Part shown: piece by piece, positions 1 through 7,361 of the stretch | How positions within the stretch are numbered: the stretch's first letter is position 1 | Layout: every line of letters starts with the position of its first letter | Assembly (NCBI RefSeq): GCF_009914765.1 | Contig: NZ_WYDS01000004.1 | Span: 193,148-232,783, forward strand | From: Halodesulfovibrio sp. MK-HDV | GTDB lineage: Bacteria; Desulfobacterota; Desulfovibrionia; Desulfovibrionales; Desulfovibrionaceae | Reading direction: 5' to 3' | DNA: 39,636 nucleotides | Program-made: the position numbers and the translations under genes | The notes under the pieces: model-generated | Database searches by the model: none | Seen by the model: only the letters and a program-made list of their open reading frames with translations | Told to the model about the DNA's origin: nothing

Positions 1-6
1 CCCTTT

Positions 7-20
7 GCCCGCCGGAGGCA
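7..20 (+). repeat. Tail of a REP-like intergenic element (partial, cut by window edge)
   Basis: The bases CGCCGGAGGCA at 10-20 match the tail of the hairpin element at 28382-28441, in the same orientation. Only the tail lies inside the window; the hairpin part would be to the left of base 1. It lies downstream of the minus-strand TPR gene. The match is short, so assignment to the same family is likely rather than certain. Confidence 0.45.
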
Positions 21-78
21 TAACAAAACCTCAAAAAGCGCCGCAGGCACAAAAGCATAAAAGACAAAAAGGCAGATC

Positions 79-1122
79 CTACCGCTTACACATTCCACGG
101 GCGATGCCCCAATTCAATTCTTTACAAAAACCTAGTTCACATCCTTTGCGGTAATTTACGCACATAGAGATGTAATCTTTGAGCACAAGATCTGCTGAAC
201 CGTGCGAGATGTAAAGATGTGGATTGTCGGGCGATAGCAAGATGGCTTTGTCGTAATCTACGATCGCCATGTACGCGAGATTTGCCCGTACGTACGCTGT
301 GCCTCTGTCGTGCAATGCCACAGTGAGGTCTGGTTCCAGATCAATGGCGTCATTGTAGTAACGAATAGCTTCGACGGTATCTTTCAGCTGAAAAAGGATG
401 CTTCCTTTTGCATGCAGAAGGATTGGCTCATTTGGAGCAGATCGCAGAAGCAGGTTTACTTTTTCAAGCATTTGCTTTGGATTTTTCCAGAGTCCCTGAT
501 CGTATTCTGGAACGAGCTTTCTGTACGCTTTAAGAGCGCGTAGCCTGTTTGCGAGATTGTCAAAAAAGAACTGTGTTTTTGACTCAAGATTAAGCAAATA
601 GGTTTTCTGCTTGTCGCCAAAAACTTTTGCCGAAAAATCTTGCAGGTAGCCTTCTTCTGCCATGAACATGGCTTCATGAATTGCTGAACAACTTGTCGGT
701 TTAAGTGCAAGCAACCTTTTTTCATCGAACTGTTTGATTGGGGAAACCGTGACCTCTACGTTAATGTAGTTGCCATCTATGTCCTTAGTCCGGAATATTT
801 TTGATCGATGAAACTTGTAGAGCTGGGTTGCGACAATGGCCTCTTCCCTTACTGACAGTGCTGGCGACTTACTTGATCTCAATGCAGTTTCTTGCCGATA
901 TTCAATCCATCGGGATGCACGAATGAATGCTCCGTGCAGTGCAAACGCTTCAGCAATGACTGTGGCTGCCTGCTGGGTAAGCGAGTGGCCATAGTTGATT
1001 TTTACTGTATGCGAAAAAGGCACAGGAGCAAGCGGCTCTGGTGTAGCAAGCGCTGGCGCATAGGTGCAGAGGCACAAGCCTATTGTCGTAAGAACAGCAG
1101 TAAGAGATTGAAGCATTTTCAT
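79..1122 (-). CDS. Secreted TPR-repeat protein
   Basis: 347 residues. The first ~26 residues form a signal peptide (Lys near the start, a hydrophobic stretch, then an APALA-like cleavage site), so the protein is probably exported to the periplasm. The C-terminal third, about residues 230-320, contains tetratricopeptide-type repeats: pairs of helices with the pattern A..Y..AI.L.P, for example around AIRYYNDAIDLEPD and AIVDYDKAILLSPD. The middle region is not recognised. TPR domains mediate protein-protein contacts, so a scaffold role in the envelope is possible, but no function can be named. Its start lies 4 bases beyond the stop of the upstream lipoprotein gene, so the two are probably co-transcribed with the GyrI-like gene. 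The last residues contain several Cys (C..C..C), unusual for a TPR tail. Confidence 0.8.
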   Translation of the reverse strand: MKMLQSLTAVLTTIGLCLCTYAPALATPEPLAPVPFSHTVKINYGHSLTQQAATVIAEAFALHGAFIRASRWIEYRQETALRSSKSPALSVREEAIVATQLYKFHRSKIFRTKDIDGNYINVEVTVSPIKQFDEKRLLALKPTSCSAIHEAMFMAEEGYLQDFSAKVFGDKQKTYLLNLESKTQFFFDNLANRLRALKAYRKLVPEYDQGLWKNPKQMLEKVNLLLRSAPNEPILLHAKGSILFQLKDTVEAIRYYNDAIDLEPDLTVALHDRGTAYVRANLAYMAIVDYDKAILLSPDNPHLYISHGSADLVLKDYISMCVNYRKGCELGFCKELNWGIARGMCKR

Positions 1123-1126
1123 AGTA

Positions 1127-1681
1127 CTACTGGGCGGGAAGAATCATTGGGACAGCAGGATTAATTGCTTCCTGTAATAACTCGGCAAGTAACGGCTCAA
1201 TGATGTTGGTGTACGGCACGCCTTGTTTTACCACGGTTGCTCTGTAGGTTGTCTGTAACCCATTGTTTACACCAACTGCGATAGTAAGTTCGCCACGGTA
1301 TTCACCTGCAGAAAGAGGTGTGACCTTGAGCTGTGTAATGGTGCCAGTTACACGAGTTGGAAGATTTTTAATTTGGCTTGGGCTAAGAACGTATTCAACG
1401 GTTGCGCCTTGGCGGGTGAGCTCGTTTTCGAGCCCTCGTGTAACCCAAGCTGCAACATTGGACACGGGAGTTAATTCCTTGCCCTTTTCGATGCCAAGAA
1501 TTTTTGTGGTGCGTGCGTCAGTAAACTGAACAATACCAATTGTCGCTTTGTGCTGCTTTTCCACAGCAGGAAGCTCTTCTGCTGGAACATACCGTAAACG
1601 TACTTGGGATGATGCACAGCCGGAAATGGTCAGCAGTACTGCGCAAAGGATGAATACTAAAGATCGGTGAGCGCGAAACAT
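1127..1681 (-). CDS. YajG-like outer-membrane lipoprotein (predicted)
   Basis: 184 residues beginning with a lipoprotein signal: a basic N-terminus, a hydrophobic core and the lipobox ISGC with Cys at about residue 22. After lipidation the mature protein would be anchored in a membrane facing the periplasm. The body, with a phrase like TIGIVQFTDARTTKILG followed by a ~100-residue beta-rich domain, resembles the YajG family of uncharacterised lipoproteins; this is family-level similarity only. A strong ribosome site (GGAGG, 5 bases from ATG) supports the start. It sits between the GyrI-like gene, 15 bases upstream, and the TPR gene, 4 bases downstream, so an envelope-related three-gene operon is inferred. 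Confidence 0.75.
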   Translation of the reverse strand: MFRAHRSLVFILCAVLLTISGCASSQVRLRYVPAEELPAVEKQHKATIGIVQFTDARTTKILGIEKGKELTPVSNVAAWVTRGLENELTRQGATVEYVLSPSQIKNLPTRVTGTITQLKVTPLSAGEYRGELTIAVGVNNGLQTTYRATVVKQGVPYTNIIEPLLAELLQEAINPAVPMILPAQ

Positions 1682-1696
1682 GTGGCCTCCAGAAGT

Positions 1697-2164
1697 TTAT
1701 ATGGGCTGAAGTGGTAATAGGAGTCTGGTCAATATCTCTTTATCGGCAGAAAAGGTCGTATCACTTAAATAGATTTCAATATTAGGTTGATCTGCAGGCG
1801 TTCTCCCACTGGTAGGGAGCCATTCCCAGTACAACTTGTTCCATGCATCATTCATTGTGTCGTATGAGCCGTGGTGGGTGTACATGGCGAATTCGCCGCC
1901 GGGGACAAAGATCTCTCTCGCAATACCGGCAGAGTCTATTTCATCAGAAATACTCACAGCAGCGTCATAACGTAGCTGATTCTCCGGAGTGGCCGAGGAG
2001 TCGTGGCGTAACCCTAAAAATATTGAATGCTGTGACAACAGATCATTTTTGGCAATCCACAAAGAAAGCTGACTCCACGCTAGCGGTGCAGATGTGGCAT
2101 ATGGGCCAATTTCTCGAACGGCTGCTACACGGATGTCGGGTAGCGTATCAATAACAACTTCCAT
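1697..2164 (-). CDS. Stand-alone GyrI-like (AraC effector-binding) domain protein
   Basis: 155 residues matching the GyrI-like/SOUL-type small-molecule-binding fold found at the C-terminus of AraC regulators such as Rob and as stand-alone SbmC. Visible hallmarks are the opening pattern VVIDTLPDIRVAAVREIGPY, a central stretch ending in PGGEFAMYTHHGSYD, and the closing W..LP.SGRTPAD.PNIEIYL. There is no helix-turn-helix DNA-binding half, so it is not a full AraC regulator. Family members bind or hydrolyse cyclopropanoid and other small hydrophobic compounds or act as gyrase inhibitors; which applies here cannot be told. A ribosome site AAGGAG lies 9 bases before the ATG. It is first in the operon with the lipoprotein and TPR genes. 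Confidence 0.75.
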   Translation of the reverse strand: MEVVIDTLPDIRVAAVREIGPYATSAPLAWSQLSLWIAKNDLLSQHSIFLGLRHDSSATPENQLRYDAAVSISDEIDSAGIAREIFVPGGEFAMYTHHGSYDTMNDAWNKLYWEWLPTSGRTPADQPNIEIYLSDTTFSADKEILTRLLLPLQPI

Positions 2165-2505
2165 TGCAGAATGCTCCTTGTATTGAGCTTACTTGTATAG
2201 TGAAATGGCATAGAACAGCAACCCGTGAGTCTACGTATTAAAAAAGTACACTGAGAGGGTGTACTAAGCTCCGAACTGGGAGCATTTGCTTCGTTTCGGG
2301 CAGCGCATTGGCATTGTTGAAGATGAAAGATTGTCCATATTGGGGTAAAAAAGTCACAAAAAGCCCTCAACGCCTGAGAATTAACAGTTTTCGGGGCATT
2401 CCGTATTGACAAACTGACTAAGCTTTGCGATTGCTCTTTGCTGGCGCGAGCGCCTGATTAAAAATTATCAGATCACACTGGTCTGTTAAACTCATACATT
2501 ATGTA
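2165..2505. other. Intergenic region between the GyrI-like gene (-) and HU (+)
   Basis: No credible coding frame was found. Besides the candidate minus-strand promoter at 2194-2221, the region holds a perfect small inverted repeat GGCGC-GA-GCGCC at 2443-2454, about 64 bases before the HU start. That repeat could be an operator or a short leader hairpin. A clear plus-strand promoter for HU could not be picked out, although TTGACA occurs at 2406-2411 without a good -10 partner. Confidence 0.5.
2194..2221 (-). promoter_or_regulatory. Candidate sigma70 promoter of the gyrI-like/lipoprotein/TPR operon
   Basis: On the minus strand TTGCTG (2221-2216) and TATACA (2199-2194) are separated by 16 bases, and the first gene starts 30 bases downstream at 2164. 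The -10 box matches well and the -35 box poorly. Position and spacing are right, but the score is only moderate. Confidence 0.4.
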
Positions 2506-2517
2506 ATGGAGAACTTC

Positions 2518-2793
2518 ATGACAAAAGCTGAATTTGTAGAAAAGCTTTTCACTAAAGCTAACCTTGCTTCTAAATCTCAGGCTGAAACTGTACTCGAATC
2601 CACCATCGAAACTATCACTGAAGCACTTATGGACGGCGAGTCTGTAGTATTCACCGGTTTTGGTAGCTTCAAAGTTGTTGAGCGCGCAGCACGTAAAGGC
2701 CGCAACCCTCGCACAGGTGAAGAAATCGAAATTGCAGCAACTAAAGTTGTTAAGTTTACTCCAGGTAAAACTCTCAAAGAAGTTGTAAAATAA
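2518..2793 (+). CDS. HU-family nucleoid DNA-binding protein
   Basis: 91 residues from the ATG at 2518, the normal length for HU. HU dimers bend and compact DNA in the nucleoid with little sequence specificity. The sequence shows the family pattern throughout: an N-terminal helical dimer part starting MTKAEFVEKL, the phrase VVFTGFGSF, then the beta-arm with RKGRNPRTGEEI, in which the Pro intercalates DNA, and the ending VVKFTPGKTLKE. An in-frame ATG 12 bases upstream is rejected because it overlaps the ribosome site GGAG (2508-2511), which is 6 bases from the chosen start. The gene is alone on its strand and ends before the strong palindromic terminator at 3011-3050. HU versus IHF cannot be decided with certainty, but the arm looks like HU. 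Confidence 0.93.
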   Translation: MTKAEFVEKLFTKANLASKSQAETVLESTIETITEALMDGESVVFTGFGSFKVVERAARKGRNPRTGEEIEIAATKVVKFTPGKTLKEVVK

Positions 2794-3010
2794 TTTTTTG
2801 AAACTTACCTGACGCATTCAGGCTTTTGCCTGTTGCACTATTCCGGATTGAAATACAACTACACAATGCTATGCGTGGAAAATTGAGTGAACGTGTGACT
2901 TGTTCCATGATCCCGATTTTCGCGGCAACGCAGCAATGAGTCATTTCTTTAATCTGGAGCACTGATGATATCTCAGTGCATAATTCAAGCATCTATTGCT
3001 TTGAATATAA

Positions 3011-3050
3011 AAATCCCGGTCTGACATATGTCAGACCGGGATTTCTTTTT
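3011..3050. terminator. Bidirectional terminator, 34-base perfect palindrome
   Basis: Bases 3011-3044 form a perfect palindrome (arms AAATCCCGGTCTGACAT and its complement, centre CATATG). It is followed by TTTCTTTTT on the plus strand and by a T-rich run on the minus strand. It lies between convergent genes: HU ending at 2793 (plus) and glycerate kinase ending at 3072 (minus), so it can stop both. Confidence 0.9.
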
Positions 3051-3071
3051 AGTGAGTTGGAAGCGCGTTTG

Positions 3072-4400
3072 TTAAAAGGGTTCGTATTGTACCAGCGTAA
3101 TGCAAATGTCCATCACGTTTGTTAACGTTGGTCCGGTCTGCAAGAGATCTCCTGTGCCTTTGAGATAGTTGTAAGAGTCGTTATCTGCCAGATAGACCTG
3201 TGGGTCTATGCGGCACTCTTTCGCACGTACAAGAGAATCTGGAAGGGCAAAACCACCTGCTGCATCGGTCGGACCATCAGATCCGTCTGTGCCTGCGCAT
3301 AGCATTGCAATATTAGGACACCCATCAAGAGCAACCGCTGCTGCCAGCGCCATTTCCTGATTTCTTCCCCCAACTCCTTTCCCTGTGAGCGTAACGGTTG
3401 TTTCGCCACCGGAAAGTAAGCAGAGTTTTTCTGTTTTCGACTTAGCAGCATCCTGAGCCTGCTTAGCTATATCTTCTGCTACAGTGCGCGCTTCACCATT
3501 CATTGTTGAAGTAACAATTTGTGGAGTAAAGCCGAGCTCTTCGGCCTTTTCAGCAGCAGCCTGTAATGCTTGTTCGTTTGTTGCTACAAGTAGGTTTTGT
3601 ACAGAATCAAATGATGGATCACCTGTTTTCGGTGTTTCGTAGATGGTTCCATCTACGCCTTTTTGCATGTGTGCCAAGATGTTGACAGGTATTTTTTCAA
3701 TCAATTTGTAGCGTTCAAGAATGTCCATGCAGTCTTTAAATGTAGAGTTATCCGGCGACGTAGGGCCGGATGCTATTACGTCTAAATTGTCCCCCACAAC
3801 ATCTGAAATAATCAATGCTGCAAGTGGGGCAGGGTATGCGGCGCGGGCAAGATTGCCACTGCCGAATATGGACATGTGTTTACGAATTGCGTTTATTTCA
3901 TTGATGTTAGCGCCACATTCCAGAAGTAACTGTGTCGCCTGCTTGCCTTCATCTAAAGAGATACCGTCCACCAACGCAGGTGTCAGGGCACTTGCTCCGC
4001 CAGTAATACAGCAGAGTACAAGATCTTTTTTTCCAGCTTTAGCAGCAAGATCAAGAATAGCGTGTGCGCCGAGTTCTCCGTTTGCATCTGGAACAGGGTG
4101 TGCTCCTTCAACAGTGCGGATAATATGAAGCGGTACGGTATGGTCGTATTTTACGCAAATAACACCGTCTGTAATTCTGTCACCGAGTATTTCTTCCAGC
4201 TTGGCTGCCATAGGGGCTGCACCCTTACCGGCACCGACAACATATATTTTGTCAAAGGTATTAAGGTAGTAGGTTACGTCGTCAATAAGCAGGGTATCCC
4301 CATCAAGGGATACAAATCTACTGACGGCTTTATCTGGCGCAACCGCAGTGAGCGCAGCGCCGAGTATTTGGTGTAACATGTCTTTTGGATGTGCGTTCAT
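3072..4400 (-). CDS. Glycerate 2-kinase (GckA/MOFRL family)
   Basis: 442 residues, the usual size for the class that phosphorylates D-glycerate with ATP to give 2-phosphoglycerate, feeding glycerate into lower glycolysis. The N-terminal domain (about 1-240, formerly DUF4147) shows VVGAGKGAAPMA near residue 55, the HPVPD motif and TGGASAL. The C-terminal MOFRL domain (about 310-430) shows LLSGGETTVTLTGKGVGGRN, QEMALA and CAGTDGSDGPTDAAGG, all typical and intact. The gene stands alone on the minus strand: the terminator at 3011-3050 lies downstream and a 327-base gap upstream separates it from lipA. No serine-cycle, photorespiratory or glyoxylate genes are adjacent. In Desulfovibrio-type organisms it may act on glycerate from three-carbon metabolism; that is inference. 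Confidence 0.9.
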   Translation of the reverse strand: MNAHPKDMLHQILGAALTAVAPDKAVSRFVSLDGDTLLIDDVTYYLNTFDKIYVVGAGKGAAPMAAKLEEILGDRITDGVICVKYDHTVPLHIIRTVEGAHPVPDANGELGAHAILDLAAKAGKKDLVLCCITGGASALTPALVDGISLDEGKQATQLLLECGANINEINAIRKHMSIFGSGNLARAAYPAPLAALIISDVVGDNLDVIASGPTSPDNSTFKDCMDILERYKLIEKIPVNILAHMQKGVDGTIYETPKTGDPSFDSVQNLLVATNEQALQAAAEKAEELGFTPQIVTSTMNGEARTVAEDIAKQAQDAAKSKTEKLCLLSGGETTVTLTGKGVGGRNQEMALAAAVALDGCPNIAMLCAGTDGSDGPTDAAGGFALPDSLVRAKECRIDPQVYLADNDSYNYLKGTGDLLQTGPTLTNVMDICITLVQYEPF

Positions 4401-4727
4401 AGTAGATTTTCTCTGGGAATAATCGGTTGACGAAACGTGCTGCGATTACCAGAAAAGGAGAACTTCTCCAGCATAAACAGCAAGAAAGATCCGAACTTTA
4501 CACGCAAAAAGAATTGTTATTTGTAGAAGCTGATAGTCGCGGAAGATTTCAGCTTTCTGTGCCCCCTCCCCTTAGTGTAATAGATTTTGGTTGGTCGTGT
4601 CACCGCAATCATTCGGCAACATCGGAGAGTTCCTGCGCTGTGTCTGGTGCGTAGTGTGCTCATACAGCGCGGCCGATACGAAAGTACGCCGCCATCCCTA
4701 CGCGGGATAGCGGCGTACAAAACTATT
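4401..4727. other. Intergenic region between lipA and glycerate kinase (both -)
   Basis: No protein with family features or a ribosome site was found. The region should contain the promoter of the glycerate kinase gene (right to left), but no convincing -35/-10 pair was identified. The hairpin at 4684-4718 marks the end of the lip operon. Confidence 0.5.
4684..4718 (-). terminator. Hairpin after lipA, probable terminator
   Basis: Arms 4684-4698 (GTACGCCGCCATCCC) and 4704-4718 (GGGATAGCGGCGTAC) pair over 15 bases with one mismatch and a 5-base loop. It begins 10 bases after the lipA stop on the minus strand. The T-run that should follow is short (TTT then CG), so termination may be inefficient or factor-assisted. 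Confidence 0.6.
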
Positions 4728-5627
4728 CTATAAAGCAGATTCTACAGATTCAGCCTTTTGCTCTTCAGCAAACATTGCTGCGTTGTAAGAAGAGCGGACA
4801 AGAGGGGCACTGAACATATGTTTGATGCCCTTACTCTTTCCGTATTCTGCGTATTCTTCAAATACATCAGGGTGCACGTAGCGTTTTACTTCAGGATGCA
4901 GACGGGAAGGGCGCATGTACTGGCCAATGGTCACGATATCACAGTTAATTGCTGCGAGATCATCAATTACCCCACGTACCTCTTCGTCTGTTTCACCAAG
5001 TCCCACCATAAGGCCGGATTTGGAGCGGCAACCCGCTTCCTTAACGCGCCGAAGCAACGTTAAGCTTTGCTCGTAATCTGCCTGAGGGCGGATTTCGTCG
5101 TAATACATCGGCGGCGTCTCCACGTTGTGGTTAATGATGTCCGGCTGGGCATCAATAACTATCTGGAGTGAAGCCTTACTACCTTGAAAGTCAGGGATAA
5201 GTACTTCGATACTACAGTCTGAGACAGCTTCACGGACCGCACGGATTGTTTTTGCAAAGTGCTCTGAACCCCCGTCAGATAAATCATCACGGGTTACAGA
5301 AGTGATCACCACATGCTTCAGGCCAAGGCGTTTTGCGGCCTCAGCCACGCGCGATGGTTCATCAGTATCAAGCATTTCAACTGGATCATTACTGATATTA
5401 CAAAATGCACAGTTACGGGTGCACGTGTTGCCCATAATCAAAAAAGTAGCTGTATGCGATGTAAAGCACTCGAACATGTTCGGGCATTTTGCACTTTGGC
5501 ATACTGTATTAAGATTAAGGTCTTTTACCAGTTCAGTTGTTGCAGCATATGTCTTGTTGCAAGGTATTTTAACCCTGAGCCAAGGTGGAATCCGCAAATA
5601 CGGTTCTGAACGCTTCTGTGAGCACAT
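4728..5627 (-). CDS. lipA: Lipoyl synthase LipA
   Basis: 299 residues. This radical SAM enzyme inserts two sulfur atoms into octanoyl chains already attached to lipoyl domains (pyruvate and 2-oxoacid dehydrogenases, glycine cleavage H protein). The auxiliary iron-sulfur cluster ligands are C43, C48 and C54 ([12 protein letters not shown]). The radical SAM cluster ligands are C69, C73 and C76 (CTRNCAFC). The conserved RSSY near the C-terminus (278-281), whose Ser ligates the auxiliary cluster, is intact. The start lies 59 bases inside the end of lipB, with a good ribosome site (AGGAAG) before the ATG, which favours this start and translational coupling. It is the last gene of the operon ASKHA protein, Rsm22-like, lipB, lipA. 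Confidence 0.96.
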   Translation of the reverse strand: MCSQKRSEPYLRIPPWLRVKIPCNKTYAATTELVKDLNLNTVCQSAKCPNMFECFTSHTATFLIMGNTCTRNCAFCNISNDPVEMLDTDEPSRVAEAAKRLGLKHVVITSVTRDDLSDGGSEHFAKTIRAVREAVSDCSIEVLIPDFQGSKASLQIVIDAQPDIINHNVETPPMYYDEIRPQADYEQSLTLLRRVKEAGCRSKSGLMVGLGETDEEVRGVIDDLAAINCDIVTIGQYMRPSRLHPEVKRYVHPDVFEEYAEYGKSKGIKHMFSAPLVRSSYNAAMFAEEQKAESVESAL

Positions 5628-6213
5628 GTTTTACTTCCTGCATGTCTATGTCATTGCGGCCAAGTTCTTTTTCGAGCGAAGTAGGCTCTGCATCTGAAAG
5701 ACCGCAAAGAGTGATTAAAGAAAATAAATCGACGTCGGTTAAAACGTTGAATGCAAGTCCGTGGTAGCTTGTCCATTTACGCATGGCGATGCCAATGGAA
5801 CAAATCTTTCTGTTCCCAATCCATACACCGGGCCTGCCTTCCTGCCTGGTTGTATCCAATCCATAATGAGAACATGTTTGTATTACGACCTCTTCAAGGT
5901 CTGTAAAAAGTCCGCGCATTCCACCCGGTTTTTTGGCAACGCGAAAGATTGGATACGCGACCAACTGACCGGGGAAATGGCAAGTAATATTGCCACCTCT
6001 TGAAGAGTGGACAAGTTCGATGTTCTGTTGTTGTAGAAACTCATCGCTGACATGCAGATTCTCTCTGCCACCGTTGCGACCAAGTGTGATTACCGGCGGA
6101 TGTTCAAGGAGGAACAGCGTTTCTTCTGCCCCTTCAACAACTTCTGCCAGAGTTTCTTTTTGAATCTTTTCAGCCTCAGCATAGGAAATGAGTCCCAAAT
6201 CAACAACACGCAT
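5569..6213 (-). CDS. lipB: Octanoyl-ACP:protein octanoyltransferase LipB
   Basis: 214 residues, the usual length. LipB transfers the octanoyl group from acyl carrier protein to a lysine of lipoyl domains, the step before LipA. The family signature [18 protein letters not shown] is at about 72-89. The catalytic pair is visible as K136 (in NRKICSIG) and C170 (in TLCGL), and the HGLAFNV stretch follows at 151-157. It overlaps lipA by 59 bases, and its start lies 20 bases after the stop of the Rsm22-like gene. The pair lets the cell make lipoate de novo from fatty acid synthesis; no lipoate ligase gene is seen here. Confidence 0.95.
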   Translation of the reverse strand: MRVVDLGLISYAEAEKIQKETLAEVVEGAEETLFLLEHPPVITLGRNGGRENLHVSDEFLQQQNIELVHSSRGGNITCHFPGQLVAYPIFRVAKKPGGMRGLFTDLEEVVIQTCSHYGLDTTRQEGRPGVWIGNRKICSIGIAMRKWTSYHGLAFNVLTDVDLFSLITLCGLSDAEPTSLEKELGRNDIDMQEVKHVLTEAFRTVFADSTLAQG

Positions 6214-6233
6214 CGTATTTTCCTATAATCTAC

Positions 6234-7361
6234 CTATCGGCGACTCGGGAATACTTCCAAAGCACCGGATTTAGCATCTACTCGTGGTTTGTCCTGCCAT
6301 TCGACATTAACAAGGCTGCCGCTTTCGAAATTCTCAGCTTCGTGCAGTAAAGCAATACCTTTATTAGAACAGGCATAACGAGCTTTCTGCTGTCTGCCCG
6401 GAATAATTACCGGATCGGACAGTACACGTACGTTTTCCGCGTATTCAGGGTCAGCTTTAGTAGCGAGTAGGAAGCTGAGGCTAACATTCTTGCGGTTCAT
6501 ACGGGCACGCTGAGTAAGGTCGCGCAGCCACTTCGGCGCATGGTCTGCTGTCATGTTGAAATGACACCAGCTTGTTGCGCTACGGTCGAGCATTGGACAT
6601 TCAACGTCATGAGGGCATGGAGCCAGCGGTCGGTAGCCTTCTTCAAGAAGACCTTCACGGGTAAGCCCGATAATTTTACCGCCAAGGCGTGTGCCCGGTT
6701 CAACGAATAAGACAGAGCCGTCTTCTTTGCAGGCGCTTGCCATGTTGTGAGCAAGGTCGAAGAAGCGGTCTTCCATTGTTTGACCACGGTTTGCGGAAAG
6801 CTCGTTAAGAACGTTTGCGCCTGTAACTAAGGCCATTCTGCCGTGGTTATGACGCAGGCTTTTTTCGAGAGTTTCGCGAACCAGTTTGATCTTCCAAGGG
6901 CCTTGCCCCGGTTCAACACCTGCCATTACTTCAAAGATTCTACGACCATGCTCCATAGGCTTTTTAGCCACGTCGGTGCAGATGAACGTAAGATCTTTGT
7001 TACGTAAGTCAGGACGGCTGAGCCACAATGCTTGCACGAAGGTAAGCGGACCGGAGCCTAAGTCTAATATTGTATCGCCGTTTTTCAGTGGAATGTGCAA
7101 CTGCGGCAAAAGCCATGACAGTCTGTACAAGTTCCAAGGAAGGAAAAAGCGAATGTACGCAGAAAGTGTACGCGGGGTAGACCAGTAGTTGGCTCGCATA
7201 CCACCACGTTCGTTTGTAAGCGTGCGTGAAAGATCTGCCACAGCATAAGGGAGATCGCGCTTGTGCGCTGCCTTAATAGGCAGGGCTTTATTTAAAACTT
7301 TTTCGTAACCTTCTAAGGTGTCACGAATTTTTGCTGTTGGGAATAAAAGAACTGTGCTCAT
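6234..7361 (-). CDS. Rsm22-like (METTL17 family) ribosome-associated methyltransferase homologue
   Basis: 375 residues. The SAM-dependent methyltransferase core has motif I ILDLGSGPLTF at about 98-108. Bacterial members are relatives of mitochondrial Rsm22/METTL17, small-subunit assembly factors that bind a 4Fe-4S cluster. The matching cysteines are present: C249 and C255 (CPHDVEC), C266 (WCHF) and C331 (YAC), so an iron-sulfur cluster is predicted. Whether it methylates rRNA or only helps assembly is not known from the sequence. The gene overlaps the stop of the upstream ASKHA gene by 4 bases (ATGA), a sign of translational coupling. lipB follows 20 bases downstream. Confidence is high for the family and low for the exact reaction. 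Confidence 0.82.
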   Translation of the reverse strand: MSTVLLFPTAKIRDTLEGYEKVLNKALPIKAAHKRDLPYAVADLSRTLTNERGGMRANYWSTPRTLSAYIRFFLPWNLYRLSWLLPQLHIPLKNGDTILDLGSGPLTFVQALWLSRPDLRNKDLTFICTDVAKKPMEHGRRIFEVMAGVEPGQGPWKIKLVRETLEKSLRHNHGRMALVTGANVLNELSANRGQTMEDRFFDLAHNMASACKEDGSVLFVEPGTRLGGKIIGLTREGLLEEGYRPLAPCPHDVECPMLDRSATSWCHFNMTADHAPKWLRDLTQRARMNRKNVSLSFLLATKADPEYAENVRVLSDPVIIPGRQQKARYACSNKGIALLHEAENFESGSLVNVEWQDKPRVDAKSGALEVFPSRR

